Source: Symbiodinium natans (Eukaryota; Sar; Dinophyceae; Suessiales; Symbiodiniaceae). From it: a DNA stretch of 32,088 bases. The stretch is from NCBI GenBank assembly GCA_905221605.1, contig CAJNDS010002698.1:45001-77088 (forward strand), given 5' to 3'. A program made the position numbers and the translations under genes. The notes beneath the pieces are model-generated. The model saw nothing but the letters and a program-made list of their open reading frames with translations. It did not search any database and was not told where the DNA came from. This document shows positions 15,262 to 25,342 of this stretch, piece after piece; within the stretch, counting starts at the first letter, position 1; each line of letters begins with the position of its first letter.

Positions 15262-15421
15262 GTGCTCCCTCCCCCCCCCCTCCCCCCCCCAAATGTACAG
15301 CGCGCTCAAAAGCCCTTTGGAAGCAATGTGTCGCCCTGGGCAGGTCAAGGCGAAGGATGCTGAGCTCATCGAGGCTCGGATTGGGCTGCCGGAAGGGCTT
15401 CGGAAGGTTTTCTTGAACCTC

Positions 15422-15554
15422 AAAACCTAAACCCTAAACCCTAAACCCTAAACCCTAGACCCTAAACCCTAAACCCTAAACCCTAAACCCTCTAACCCTC
15501 TAACCCTCTAACCCTCTAACCCTCTAACCCTCTAACCCTAAACCCTAAACCCTA
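15422..15554 (-). repeat. telomere-like array T7 (CCCTAAA plus CCCTCTAA block)
   Basis: CCCTAAA units interrupted by a homogeneous block of about six CCCTCTAA units (15485-15535), a local 8-nt variant that has spread. Before it, 15340-15415 has an exon-like frame VKAKDAELIEARIGLPEGL. Confidence 0.92.
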
Positions 15555-15761
15555 GCCAGTTTTTTGAAACTCATAGTCAGTATGTCTCACAGCATGCCGG
15601 GACCCAAAGAATTCCTCCTTAGAGTTAGGACCCTGGTTGCCGGGCACCCTAGCATCATGCTCCAGCCTTTGGGTTGGGGGTTCGTGCTTTGCACCTGTCG
15701 TTTTAGGGTCTCTAGAGTTTAGGGTCTACAGGGTCCTCCGTGCCATTCACTGTAGACCGGA

Positions 15762-15885
15762 GGCCGCACAGCAGCACGAAGAGCTGCGCAAGAAGCTGCA
15801 GGCCTCGCAGGAGATGGTGGACAAGGCATCCGAAAGCCGACACAAGCAAGCAAATTCATCCCCGAACTCCGAAATCCTTTGCTGA
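15762..15885 (+). CDS. exon-like segment, coiled-coil type
   Basis: The frame EAAQQHEELRKKLQASQEMV then DKASESRHK is a clear heptad-rich coiled coil, with a stop at 15883-15885. Part of it (RLQASQ) recurs near 18897, and EMV recurs at the start of another exon-like segment near 19771, so the segments are related to one another. It is probably an exon of a long coiled-coil protein. The limits are uncertain. Confidence 0.4.
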
Positions 15886-16127
15886 GGCCCTTGTAGCCCT
15901 CAAGCACTACAGCCATCTACAGCACAAAACCCTCAGAGTTCATCCCTCCAGGTTCGGGCCCAGCTGAAGGAGCGGGAAAGGAGCCTGAAGGCCACTTGCC
16001 AATGCGGGGAGTAACGAGTCGTCATCATTCTTCTAAGCCGGGTTAGGAATAGAGGCAGTTCTTCGTTCTGATCGCTGCCCTGAGTGTATCATCCTCCTCC
16101 ACCCAGTGCTGATTTCACACGTCGGTC

Positions 16128-16290
16128 AGATTGGACCCCGAAATGCCCCAACCTGATGTGTTCCGGGAAGAGCATGTCCCACGCTGCCTCGACCGCGTGA
16201 TGAACGCGCCTTGGTGCGCACACGGATCGCAGTGGCAGGTGAAGGACGAAAGCCTCAACAAGCTGCGCGAGCCCAGCCGGCATGTTGCTG
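16128..16290 (+). CDS. exon-like segment, charged
   Basis: The frame MDPEMPQPDVFREEHVPRC then QWQVKDESLNKLREPSRHV runs into CCCTAAA array T8 at 16295. It resembles the other exon-like segments in running straight into a telomere-like array. No homologue is recognised. A further charged stretch (EVEEMKGEVQEM) follows at about 16347. Confidence 0.3.
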
Positions 16291-16294
16291 TACC

Positions 16295-16328
16295 AACCCC
16301 AAACCCTAAACCCGAAGCCCTAAACCCT
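16295..16328 (-). repeat. telomere-like array T8
   Basis: Four to five CCCTAAA/CCCGAAG units. Confidence 0.75.
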
Positions 16329-16499
16329 GGGCCATCGGAAAGGAGAGGTTGAGGAAATGAAAGGAGAGGTTCAGGAAATGACCGGGCTTTTTCTCGAGTC
16401 GAGGGTCGGGCCCATCAGGCAGATGAAGCACCTGGAGAGTTTCCGGTTCGTGCTCTTCCACAAGGCCAGGGGCCATATGGTTGACCACAAGTACCCCGC

Positions 16500-17140
16500 T
16501 AAAATTAAACCCCCCCTACCCCCCATTATTAAGTCCCCCTAAAAACTCTCATGTACCTGCAAGGGGAGTATTTACCAGTAGGGGGTGGGGGGGGTGTCGA
16601 ATACTAGGGGAAGGGGATCCTCCCCAAAGGCAGATGATTCCGACATGTTCCTCTGTGCAGCAGATGTGGGTGTTTCCCCAAAGACGGGTGCCCTTAGTGT
16701 ACCCCCAAATACTAGTTTTCTTCTTCTAGATCACACATCCACACACCACTTACTAATACACATCACTAATATAACTGCTTGTAGAAGAAAGAATTATCGA
16801 ATTTCAATCACCACACTATAAAGTGTTTAAAGCCCGAATGCTAGCGATCTAACTATCCATCCAATGTGCCTCACAACACCCATTCCAACTAAATTGAGTC
16901 TATTAAAGATTAAAATGCTCAGAGATACACTCCTCATTATCGGAACCCCCAAAAGTAAGTTGGGTCATAAGTCAGGCATCTATACTTATTATATAATTAG
17001 TAGTTAATGACGAATTAGTAATTATCTAATAATTAATAAATAACTTCTTACAATCCCAATTAAATTGTCTATACCCCGACTTACCAAGTGCCCCGATCTT
17101 CCAAGTACCCCCCATTGAAAAAAACAAAAAAAGACACACA
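16500..17140. other. AT-rich island with C- and G-run borders
   Basis: There is no credible gene. The centre (16730-17060) is far more AT-rich than the rest of the window, with TAATTAATAAATAA-type sequence, and it is flanked by TACCCCC/CCAAGTACCCCCC runs on both sides. It may be an insertion of foreign or mobile origin. Confidence 0.4.
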
Positions 17141-17151
17141 GCTGGGGGTGG

Positions 17152-17290
17152 ATGCAGTATGGCTGTTACCTTCGGTGGCTGCATCGTCAGGTGCGCGCAC
17201 TTGAGGAGGAGCGCGACCCGCTCGAAGAGCAGGTTGCTCGTCAGCCCGCATTAGCGGTTATCTTGCAATGGCTGTTTGCTGTCCTTTTGG
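17152..17290 (+). CDS. exon-like segment, coiled-coil type
   Basis: The frame RWLHRQVRALEEERDPLEEQ then VARQPAL is charged with heptad spacing. A second charged segment RFVREFRQKQKLDQSL follows at about 17661-17705 after a CAG acceptor. Both fit the dispersed coiled-coil gene on the plus strand. Confidence 0.4.
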
Positions 17291-17729
17291 GCATCTCTTG
17301 GCATGAGATGGAGGCTGGGGACCTCGTTAGTTTTTTGGGGCAGCTCACCAGTTTCCGGCCGGTCTGCAAGGTCAACTCCTTGAAGACCAGCGTCCGGGAG
17401 ATGTACACGGAGCGCGGGCCCTGGAGGGAGGGATCTCCACGTGGAGGTTGCTCTATGTCGGCGTTCCTTTCCCAGATAAAGGGCTACCGCCCCAAGCCCC
17501 AAACTCTGAAGACTTGCACCTTCTGAACTTGCGGTGTGGGAGAGCTTGCGGTGTGGGAGCTTGGCATGCTGAATCATCCGGAAAAAAAAGCAGAAGCTTA
17601 AACTCGATGTACACCTTGAAGGGCCGTTAGTGTGTGTTTCTGCCTGATTTCCCCTGCAGGTTTGTCCGCGAGTTCCGGCAAAAGCAGAAGCTGGACCAGT
17701 CACTCAGTGTGGGGTCCTCGGAATGGTAT

Positions 17730-17880
17730 TGCTATTCGTATTCTTTTTCTCATTATGTTTTCTCTTTTCTGATTCTCAGTGCTATTCGTATTCTTTTTCT
17801 CATTATGTTTTTTCTTTTCTGATTCTCAGTGCTATTCGTATTCTTTTTCTCATTATGTTTTTTTCTTTTCTGATTCTCAG
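17730..17880 (+). repeat. triple tandem repeat of a 50-nt unit ending in a 3' splice site-like sequence
   Basis: Copies are at 17730-17779, 17780-17829 and 17830-17880 (the last one nt longer). Each runs TGCTATTCGTATTC, a T-rich tract, then TTTTCTGATTCTCAG, which looks like branch point, polypyrimidine tract and AG. Confidence 0.92.
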
Positions 17881-18011
17881 TGTGAATATCAGTATGATTA
17901 TCATCATTGTCATCATCAGCAAGTATCATGACTTTCACATCCTTCGTATCATTATCTGACCAACGCTGGTCATGGTTATTTGGCGCTCTCACTCGCATCG
18001 TCATTGCTTCT

Positions 18012-18063
18012 TAACCCTCAGCCCGAAACCCTAAACCCTAAACCCTAAACCCTAAACCCTAAC
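18012..18063 (-). repeat. telomere-like array T9
   Basis: About six CCCTAAA units. The following 18085-18125 has a short charged frame (VMRSSSLQQENVER). Confidence 0.88.
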
Positions 18064-18125
18064 CTGGGGATTCACTCTCAGGACAAGGTCATGCGGTCCT
18101 CCTCCCTGCAGCAAGAGAATGTGGA

Positions 18126-19240
18126 GAGACCCGGCTGCGCCGTGAGCATGGGATTTGAAGTGCTATAGTCCCTACTTAAAGGATCAGGGGACTTACGGGG
18201 TGAAAAGTAAGGTAGCTATACTGATACTTATAACCCCAATTAAGGTACTTACATCCCTACTTACTCACCCTTGAGCCCAAAGAGAGGGTGTCTTAGGTAC
18301 CTGCTTTCGTGGGTTGTCACAACCCAGGCTGCGAGCCCAACTCATTCAGCTGAAGAAGGAGGGAGCGCCACGAGTTTTCTCCACGTCTCTTGTTTTGCTG
18401 TCGCGCCCTGTGCTCAAGTAGTCGTAGCATCCACGGCCGTACCCATCTACCACAGCGCACAACTCTGCCATCCAGAGCGGGCCCTCAAGTCAAAAGAGCC
18501 ACTACACCTCTTCACAGCTCTCTGCGGGCAGCGTTTTGCTGTAGTCCTCCTGCATGCGGAATCTCTTGAAGTGCGACCTGCTTCCATGTCCGCTGTCTGG
18601 CCTTAGAAGGCAGCCCGAAAACAGAGACTGCACTAGAGGACGGCCGCCGGCTGATCCAAGAGGCTGCTTGTTTTCTTGCATGGTTGTTGGTTTCAAAGTC
18701 TTGGGAACCTATTTAGGGCTTGAAGAGGCTCCTGCAGCTCTTCTCGTAAGATATGGGGTTGGAGGGTACCGAATTGGCGGAGGGTTTGGGTTTTCGGCGG
18801 AAATGAGCTAGCACGCCCCACTGCAAACCTTCTTGCGGAGGTCGAAACCGTGCTTCATCCAGAGACGACTGAGGAGTACACACAGATGCCAAAGAGACTG
18901 CAGGCCTCGCAGTTCGACTGCCCCTTAGCCTTCGAAGTGTTGAGGTTCCAAATGCCCTAAGGCTACCCTTAAGAACTTGGGTCTAAAGGTACTTATTAAA
19001 AGGCCCGTCTAAGATCATTGGTAGCCTACAAGAAAAAGGTTTGCGGCTCTGGCATTCAGGGCTCTGGGCTCGGGGAGCATTTGGGGATTGATGAGGGTTG
19101 AGCGTTTGGGGTGGCAGGTCAATACCCGAAGCCCGAGTCCAGTTGAGCCTTGCAAACTCTGAAGCCCTAAGCCCTGCTTCAACACAAATCTCTGCCTTGC
19201 CGTCTAAACTCCTTGTGCTTACCTCTCTCGCTGAGTCTTC
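18126..19240. other. repeat-poor stretch without a supported gene
   Basis: It contains a patch of CCCTACTTA-like words (18166-18270), a possible QLKKEG exon edge near 18350 and a LQASQ echo near 18900. Open frames here lack protein-like composition. Confidence 0.35.
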
Positions 19241-19244
19241 GCCG

Positions 19245-19300
19245 CGAGGCTGTGTTGGAGCGCCATCAGAAGTTGCTGGCCGTTGGCCCTAGCCAGGACT
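19245..19300 (+). CDS. exon-like segment
   Basis: The frame REAVLERHQKLLAVGPSQD is heptad-like, followed by a C-run at 19311. It belongs to the same putative coiled-coil series. The limits are uncertain. Confidence 0.28.
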
Positions 19301-19769
19301 ACACACTTCTCCCCCCCCCCCCGAAGCGAGCCCCGGGTGGCCCCCAGGCTTCAGGGAGGGGGTGCGGGGATTCAGAGGGTTTAGCAGGGTTCGGGCTTGG
19401 GGTTTTCAGGGTTACCGGCTGGGTGCGGCTACGGCTGCCATGGCTGCCCAGGCCTGGAAGCACACGGAGGAACAGACGGAGGATGTGGGCCGGGCACTTC
19501 GATTTGTGCTTTGATTTCACCTCTCTGCGTAGACTGGAAAACACACTGTGCCCTAAACGCCGACGTGCCATAGAGACCTTGGGACTCAACAAGGTGAGGG
19601 CGAGCTGGCAAAGAGCAAGGTCCTTGTCGAGGCCGAGCCCCCCTTTTTTCGGTTCGTGGGATGATTGAGATTGGCGGGTTGGGGCAGTATGCCCCCCCCA
19701 GCTTAAGCCCGCAAGCCGCACCCTAAAATGTAACAAACCCTAAGCCCCGCATTTCCCACTTTGTGCGCA

Positions 19770-19840
19770 GGAGATGGTCGTCCAGCGTGACCTGCTCTTC
19801 CGAAAGAAGGAGATTGCCACAGCGCAGGGAGTCCCAGACT
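19770..19840 (+). CDS. exon-like segment, coiled-coil type
   Basis: After TTGTGCGCAG the frame reads EMVVQRDLLFRKKEIATAQG. The preceding pyrimidine-rich sequence and CAG look like a 3' splice site, supporting an exon. Confidence 0.38.
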
Positions 19841-20238
19841 GCATTTTCTGGGGGAGTTCTGTAGTTTATATCTGCATGTCACGCACCTAGGCCTGGTGCG
19901 CAGAGGCTTCCAGGGTTTTGGGGCTTTTAGGTTCCCCCCCATTCCCCCGCCAGAGCCGGGGCGAAGATATGCCACCGGCGCGGTAGCCGAGCATGGCTAG
20001 TTCGATGGCATCGTCGTACTGATGGGGGGGGGGGCGGAGGTGCCACGCACAAAGGACCTGACAAGTTTCCAAACCGGGGTGGGGGGGGGGGAGGGTGGGG
20101 TGGAGCTGAAGGGGAACCTCTGACGCAACGCGGCCAAGGGCCGAGGCGAGTGTTGCCCATGTATGATTCCGAAATCTGCACGACTCCGCAAAACAGTCTG
20201 CAGCACCGAAAAAAGCCTGCACCTTTCTGCCGCTACAG

Positions 20239-20340
20239 GGCCGCCGCCCAAACGAAGCGCGAGTGCGAGCAGGATGTGCGCAAGCTCACGCGTGGATCTG
20301 AGAATTTTGCTGGAGTTCTCTCGGAACTCATCATTTCTTC
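20239..20340 (+). CDS. exon-like segment, coiled-coil type
   Basis: After CCGCTACAG the frame reads AAAQTKRECEQDVRKLTRGS then ENFAGVLSEL, strongly helical and charged. It is part of the same series. Confidence 0.38.
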
Positions 20341-20399
20341 TGCTCATAGTTCAAGCCCACAGAGCCTTGTAGTGGTCTTATGGGCCTTTAATGACGGTG

Positions 20400-20420
20400 C
20401 CCCCCCCCCCCCCCCTTTTT
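20400..20420 (+). repeat. poly-C/poly-T tract
   Basis: A run of C (20400-20415) followed by T. Similar G or C runs occur at 19311, 20024 and 20081. They are prone to assembly error. Confidence 0.8.
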
Positions 20421-20533
20421 TGCCGCTACATGTGGAGTCATCGTCCTAGCCCCCTCTAAGTGGACCCTGGCCCTAACTTAGAACAACCCCCGCCACCAGA
20501 CTGCGGGAAGCCTTCGATTCCAAAGCAGTTGCC

Positions 20534-20600
20534 CAGGTCCGAGAATGCGCAGCTCATCGCGGAGATGAACACGTTGAGGTCCGAGAATCGGCCCGGCTGC
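20534..20600 (+). CDS. exon-like segment, coiled-coil type
   Basis: The frame PRSENAQLIAEMNTLRSENR has a repeated RSEN motif and heptad pattern. It is part of the same series. Confidence 0.35.
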
Positions 20601-20639
20601 CCAGTCCGAGGGTCACTGAAGCGAGTTTAGGGTCTACTC

Positions 20640-21288
20640 GATTGTAGAGTTTAGGAGTTTAGCATTGCATATGTTGCGTGGGGTATCACAACGGATTGAA
20701 TCGATGCAAGGGGCGTTGGAGTACGGCCACGGTCAGGTTGCTTGGCCCCCCCGCTGCGACAGGTCCTACCAGCGTAGCTGCCGCGAGATGGAGGTCGGGC
20801 TGCTAACACCCTTACCGAAACCCTAAACCCTAAATTCTCACCCGCCCGTACCCACCCTTTTCTAGCGTGCCTGGACCCAGAAGATATCCGGCAGCGACGG
20901 ACACCTTTACTGGGTGGACGATGGGTGGGTCCCCTGCCCGAAAATGCTGAAATCCAGGGTCTGCCATGAAGGGGTACAAAAAAGCCCCTGGCCCCCTCAC
21001 CCCGCCCCCCCCTCTCCCTAACCCCCCTTTCTGGCGCCGGTGCCCTGCTTCCCGGCCTTGGCCCACCCCGCAAAAGTTTGAAGCAATGGTGGGAATTGAG
21101 GGCGACAGCCCCTTGTGGTGGCCTGTGAAAGCTCACAGCGGGTGGGGAGAAAGAACCCAACACCAATGAGAATTGTTGGATTGCGTTGGAAACAGATGCC
21201 TTCGCGTGACATGCCGCCCCCCCACACCCCCTGGGTGTGTTGGGGCGCCATTTCCACATGGGGTTTACTGCCGCTGCGCCGCGAGACG
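20640..21288. other. stretch without a supported gene
   Basis: It contains a short CCCTAAA patch (T10, 20815-20834) and C/G-rich low complexity. Long minus-strand frames here look compositional. Confidence 0.35.
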
Positions 21289-21403
21289 CCCTAAACCCCA
21301 AAGCCTCAACCCTAAACCCAAAGCCCTAAACCCTAAACCCTAAACCCTAAACCCTAAACCCTAAACCCTAAACCCTAAACCCTAAACCCTAAACCCTAAA
21401 CCC
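21289..21403 (-). repeat. telomere-like array T11 (CCCTAAA)
   Basis: About 14 units, the last dozen perfect. It is followed by GGTCTTGCAG, a 3' splice-like site, and the frame ANIMALRAKTGARG (about 21421-21465). Confidence 0.93.
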
Positions 21404-21555
21404 CTTGGCTGGTCTTGCAGGCGAACATCATGGCCCTGCGGGCAAAGACAGGGGCGAGAGGCCTCGTGGGCCTCGATTGGTCCCACTGTACATCGCCCGC
21501 ACTGCAAAGCTTACATCGGTGGCAGGTTCACTTTTCGAGGGTCCCTTTTGGGGGA

Positions 21556-21562
21556 GATAGAT

Positions 21563-21597
<35 letters not shown>
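21556..21597. repeat. GATA/TA microsatellite
   Basis: AGATAGATAG then about 19 TA units. Flanks CCCTTTTGGGGGA (21543) and ATCCCCCAAAGG (21639) are roughly inverted, so this may be a second TA-cored inverted-repeat element. Confidence 0.85.
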
Positions 21598-22021
21598 CAT
21601 AAAATGGCCCGCAAATGGCAGAATCCTTTGTAAAGAGGATCCCCCAAAGGTATAGCAGGCTTTGCACTGGCACCTCGACCCCGCGAAGGACCTAGCGAAC
21701 CCTTTCCCCAAACCCCCAACGTCGTAAGTGCAGCAATCCCTGAAGAACCTTGGGCGCAGGGAGTGATCTTAGCCACTCTGCCTCGGCACCCAACGTCGGG
21801 CAGGCGGGATTTGAGGTTGTTCCGGATCGATTTCTTGAATCTCGTGACGGGAGAAGGGTGGTCTACCCTGAGATGCGCTGAACGCATAGCAGGCGAAGCT
21901 TGAATGCGCTACCCCGCTACCCGTTCGTGCGGCAGATTGCAGCTGAGAACCCATACCATGAAAGCCGTGTGCGGCTTTCAAGCAATCTGTCAAGTCCATG
22001 TAGATTTTATGTTCACGGGCC

Positions 22022-23255
22022 ATGGCTCGCGTTGTGGCGCTGCTTGCTGCAGCATTGGTGCCAGCCGCTCTGTGCATTAGGGTGGAGCGTGATGATCTTT
22101 CTCCACCCTGGACGGATCACCCAGCGCATTTGGTGGAAGATCTGCCGCAGGAGCTGTTGAACCAGACCAGGGAGCTCGAGAATTTGCAAGGAGTTGGGGG
22201 GGCAGATCTGGAAAAGCTTCTCTTCCGCATACTCACACGCTGGCACCAAGCAGACGTCCCCACCTGCTGGAAGCAGCTGGGAAAGATGCATGCCAACCTG
22301 ACGGCCGAATGCTTAGCCAGGAAGCCGGAGGAAGATTTTATCCTGCGGTACTACGAGCCAAGACCTCCCCGGACAAGTTGCAGCGAAAGTGCCGCCGACA
22401 TCTTTCTAAGCGGTGAAGCCTTGGTGGAGGCACTCCAAATCACAAGATCACAGGCGGCTTCGCTGGAGCTGCCGAGGGGCTTGCTTCACAGATTCCGGAA
22501 GTTATCGTTTCTTCGGAGTTGGCTCCTCCCCTTGGCCAAAACCCATAACTCGGCCATGCTTTGGACTGGTTTCTGGGAGGGAGATGCCAGCAACAGGACT
22601 ACGATGCGAAAGCTTGCGGAGTTTGCCAAGGAAACGGAGCACGCCACGGTCCACCCAGACAGTGTCCTAGGGCAGGTGATCGAGGCGAGCGAGAACCTGG
22701 CTGCTTGTTACAAGCTCCCGGAAACTCGGCAGCTTCTCGACAACATGTGGTCCTTCGCAAGCATGAGCTTTGTGCCTGGGCGTTTTCAGGCTTTGTTGTT
22801 TCGTGCCTGAGACGAAGAAGGAATGAGCACCATAATTCGAAAGCGAGGGTCGAAGAGCCAAGGTGCTTGCGATGCGTTCACGGACGCAGGGCACGGTGCT
22901 TGCGCTGGTGAACAAGGCCCTCGAGGGTGAGCGGCCCCTGGCAGACTCCGTGCTCTTCAAGCACGAGGTACCCACACTGGGCATCGCTTCCTGGGGCATG
23001 GGCTTCTGGTCCCCCAGCTTCATCCTAGTCGACTTGATGGGCACCTGCAGCCGAACTAGCCCGGCCATTCGCAGCCAGCTCTTTGCTCGCCTGGCCTCCT
23101 GGTTCAGGGGTCTGGAGAAGGAGCACTGGAGCCTGCAAGCCTTTGCAAGGCGATCGCGGCTCCATCTGCAATGCATTGATTGCCCCCCGGAGTCTTGTGG
23201 CTTGGACGCGTCTCTGGCTCAGCATGTGCGGCAGCTTGTGGAGGCCTCCGGCTGA
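22022..23255 (+). CDS. ADP-ribosyl cyclase / CD38-like secreted protein, two exons
   Basis: Exon 1 22022-22771, intron 22772-22889 (GT-AG, 118 nt) and exon 2 22890-23255 together give 371 residues. The ATG starts a signal peptide (ALLAAALVPAALC). Alignment by eye to the CD38/ADP-ribosyl cyclase family shows MLWTGFWEGD and HPDSVLGQVIEASEN, like the DTLLG segment. It also shows a Trp at the start of the WSFASMSF segment, then TVLALVNKALEG, then SVLFKHEVPTL. The Glu of SVLFKHEV sits where the catalytic Glu of the family lies (STFGSVEV), and a C-terminal Cys pair (CIDCPPESC) is present. Such enzymes make cyclic ADP-ribose from NAD, a calcium-releasing messenger, usually outside the cytosol. The intron is inferred: splicing joins MSF to GTVLALV in frame and removes an in-frame stop at 22808-22810. 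Activity is not proven. Confidence 0.6.
22772..22889 (+). other. inferred GT-AG intron of the cyclase-like gene
   Basis: TTT|GTGCCTGGG ... GACGCAG|GGC. It keeps the phase (0), and its removal joins two open frames that both match the family. Confidence 0.6.
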
Positions 23256-23336
23256 GCTCTTGTTCTCATGTAGTTCAATTCTTGTTGTTGTCATCACTTG
23301 TATTATCTAAAGGGGCTGTCGCCCACAGCCGGGCAC

Positions 23337-24139
<803 letters not shown>

Positions 24140-24141
<2 letters not shown>

Positions 24142-24180
24142 TTTTTTCATATCATTTCGGACGCATGGCATCGAGGGGTA
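24140..24180. repeat. flank shared by hexamer tracts R2 and R3
   Basis: ATTTTTTCATATCATTTCGG then ACGCATG, then GCATCGAGGGG. It closely matches 26808-26875 after R3, so tract and flank probably moved together. Confidence 0.7.
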
Positions 24181-24366
24181 GAAAGACTTGAAAAAGACGG
24201 CTAATTCTAAGTCAACTAGAGCGCTGTGTGTAAAGTGCCGCTAGCAAAGTGTGAAGTGCCGCTAGCAAACAAGAACAAAGCAGGACAAGAGAAGCGCTTT
24301 AGTTGACTGTCTTGCCCGGCAGCTATCGCCAAAAGCTGGGCTAGACTAGCTGCAACACGGAGGTCA

Positions 24367-24398
24367 GTGAGCCAGGAGGAGACCTCACACGGCTTCAC
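24367..24398 (+). repeat. bracket hairpin #19
   Basis: Core 24374-24390 is AGGAGGAGACCTCACAC. Arms GTGAGCC 24367-24373 and GGCT-T-CAC 24391-24398 give 7 bp with a bulged T24395. No gene is beside it. Confidence 0.85.
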
Positions 24399-24475
24399 AA
24401 GGCTTTGGACCAAGCCCTTTCGCAGCAGGCAAAAACTGCACTCTGCACATACTAGCTGAAATCACGGTGGACAGT

Positions 24476-24503
24476 GAACCAGGAGGAGACCCTTACACGA
24501 TTT
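24476..24503 (+). repeat. bracket hairpin #20, decayed copy of #19
   Basis: The core is an altered 18-nt form (AGGAGGAGACCCTTACAC, 24481-24498). Arms GAACC/GATTT pair poorly (one C-A, one G-T). It sits in the second copy of the local 106-bp duplication. Confidence 0.65.
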
Positions 24504-24992
24504 TTGACCAAGCCCGTGTACAGCAGGCAAAAACTGCACTTTGCACTATACGACACAACAAGAAAACACGAAGCCTGAAACCCCAAACCCAGAAATTGAG
24601 CAGTGCAGTTGTTCACAAAGCAGGGCATTCAATCATAGTATTATTCACAGTTCCGGAGGGGTCAGCCCCGACTTAAATGCTCGGTCAGTTGAGAAGAAGA
24701 GCTAGCACATAAGACCATGGGCTGCTGCAACTAGACGAAACTCTCGCGCTCAGGCCTCTGCTGATACAGCAGATATGAGCGTCGAAACGTGCATGAAAGG
24801 ACAAGCAGTAGCTCCAGAGTTGTGCTTATGGCTAAAGCGGCTAATACAAGAAACCTACCAACAAGCTAAGCAGCAAACAAGGCTACAAGGCAGCATCGCA
24901 ACAACATCCTACCGTTAGCGAATGGAAGCGGAGTGACTCTGAGCTGGGAACCCTGCTAAGAAGTTGCATAGGCTAAAGTTTGCACAGGGATT

Positions 24993-25030
24993 GCAATCCT
25001 TCAGGAGAAGACCTCACTAGAGTGGATTGC
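24993..25030 (+). repeat. bracket hairpin #21
   Basis: The core 25003-25019 is variant (AGGAGAAGACCTCACTA). Arms GCAATCCTTC 24993-25002 and GAG-T-GGATTGC 25020-25030 give about 10 bp with one T-G wobble and a bulged T25023. Confidence 0.85.
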
Positions 25031-25035
25031 TTGCC

Positions 25036-25052
25036 AGGAGGCGACCTCACTC
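25036..25052 (+). repeat. bracket hairpin #22, core without clear arms
   Basis: The core AGGAGGCGACCTCACTC is intact, but the flanks CTTGCC and GAGGAA pair at only one position. It is 10 nt upstream of the plus-strand ATG at 25063. Confidence 0.7.
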
Positions 25053-25062
25053 GAGGAAAATT

Positions 25063-25188
25063 ATGGCCCAGGCCGCTTCTGCTAGCGGAGGGCGGCGTGA
25101 AAGCACTGAGCTGGTGAAACTTAGGCTTCTCATGGAGAACGCCTTTCTCACAGATATGCTTGCTCAGGCCGCTGACACTGCAGTGTGA
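25063..25188 (+). CDS. small plus-strand frame after hairpin #22, hypothetical
   Basis: 41 codons starting MAQAASASGGRRESTELVKL then RLLMENAFLTDMLAQAADTA, with helix-like, non-repetitive composition. The ATG lies 10 nt after hairpin core #22, the spacing seen for cluster genes but on the opposite strand relative to the core. It may be the first exon of a longer gene or a chance frame. Confidence 0.3.
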   Translation: MAQAASASGGRRESTELVKLRLLMENAFLTDMLAQAADTAV

Positions 25189-25239
25189 GTTAAAAGAAAT
25201 TGAAAAACAACTGACAACCAGCTAGCATCTTTCTTCAGT

Positions 25240-25268
25240 GCCTTACCCGACGAACGGGACTACTAGGC
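25240..25268 (+). repeat. 29-nt structured element, copy 1
   Basis: GCCTTACCCG-ACGAA-CGGGACTACTAGGC. Ends GCCT/AGGC pair, CCCG/CGGG pair around a 5-nt loop, with an ACTACT bulge on the 3' side. Confidence 0.85.
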
Positions 25269-25277
25269 CACAGCACT

Positions 25278-25306
25278 GCCTCACCCGACTGACGGGACTA
25301 CTAGGC
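25278..25306 (+). repeat. 29-nt structured element, copy 2
   Basis: Both stems are identical to copy 1. Changes are only in the junction (T to C) and loop (ACTGA). It starts 38 nt after copy 1. Confidence 0.85.
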
Positions 25307-25342
25307 TGTCTTGACCACGCAAAGAAATGAAAGTTACATCCT

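Larger units (their letters stand above)
24181..25062. other. gene-poor stretch with four bracket hairpins
   Basis: No credible long frame is present. It contains AAGTGCCGCTAGCAAA twice (about 24233 and 24255) and a 45-nt direct duplication (24410-24448 against 24506-24546, GCAGGCAAAAACTGCACT) that carries hairpins #19 and #20. Confidence 0.5.

Noticed and set aside
17318-17332. GGGGACCTCG in the middle region as a hairpin core
   Set aside because: Lacks AGGAG and CACTC, and the flanks do not pair.
19887-20347. Pro-rich minus frames over G/C runs
   Set aside because: Driven by poly-C/poly-G tracts and opposite to the exon-like segments.
20651-21301. 216-residue minus frame
   Set aside because: Composition follows G/C-rich low complexity and it crosses repeat-like sequence; no domain seen.
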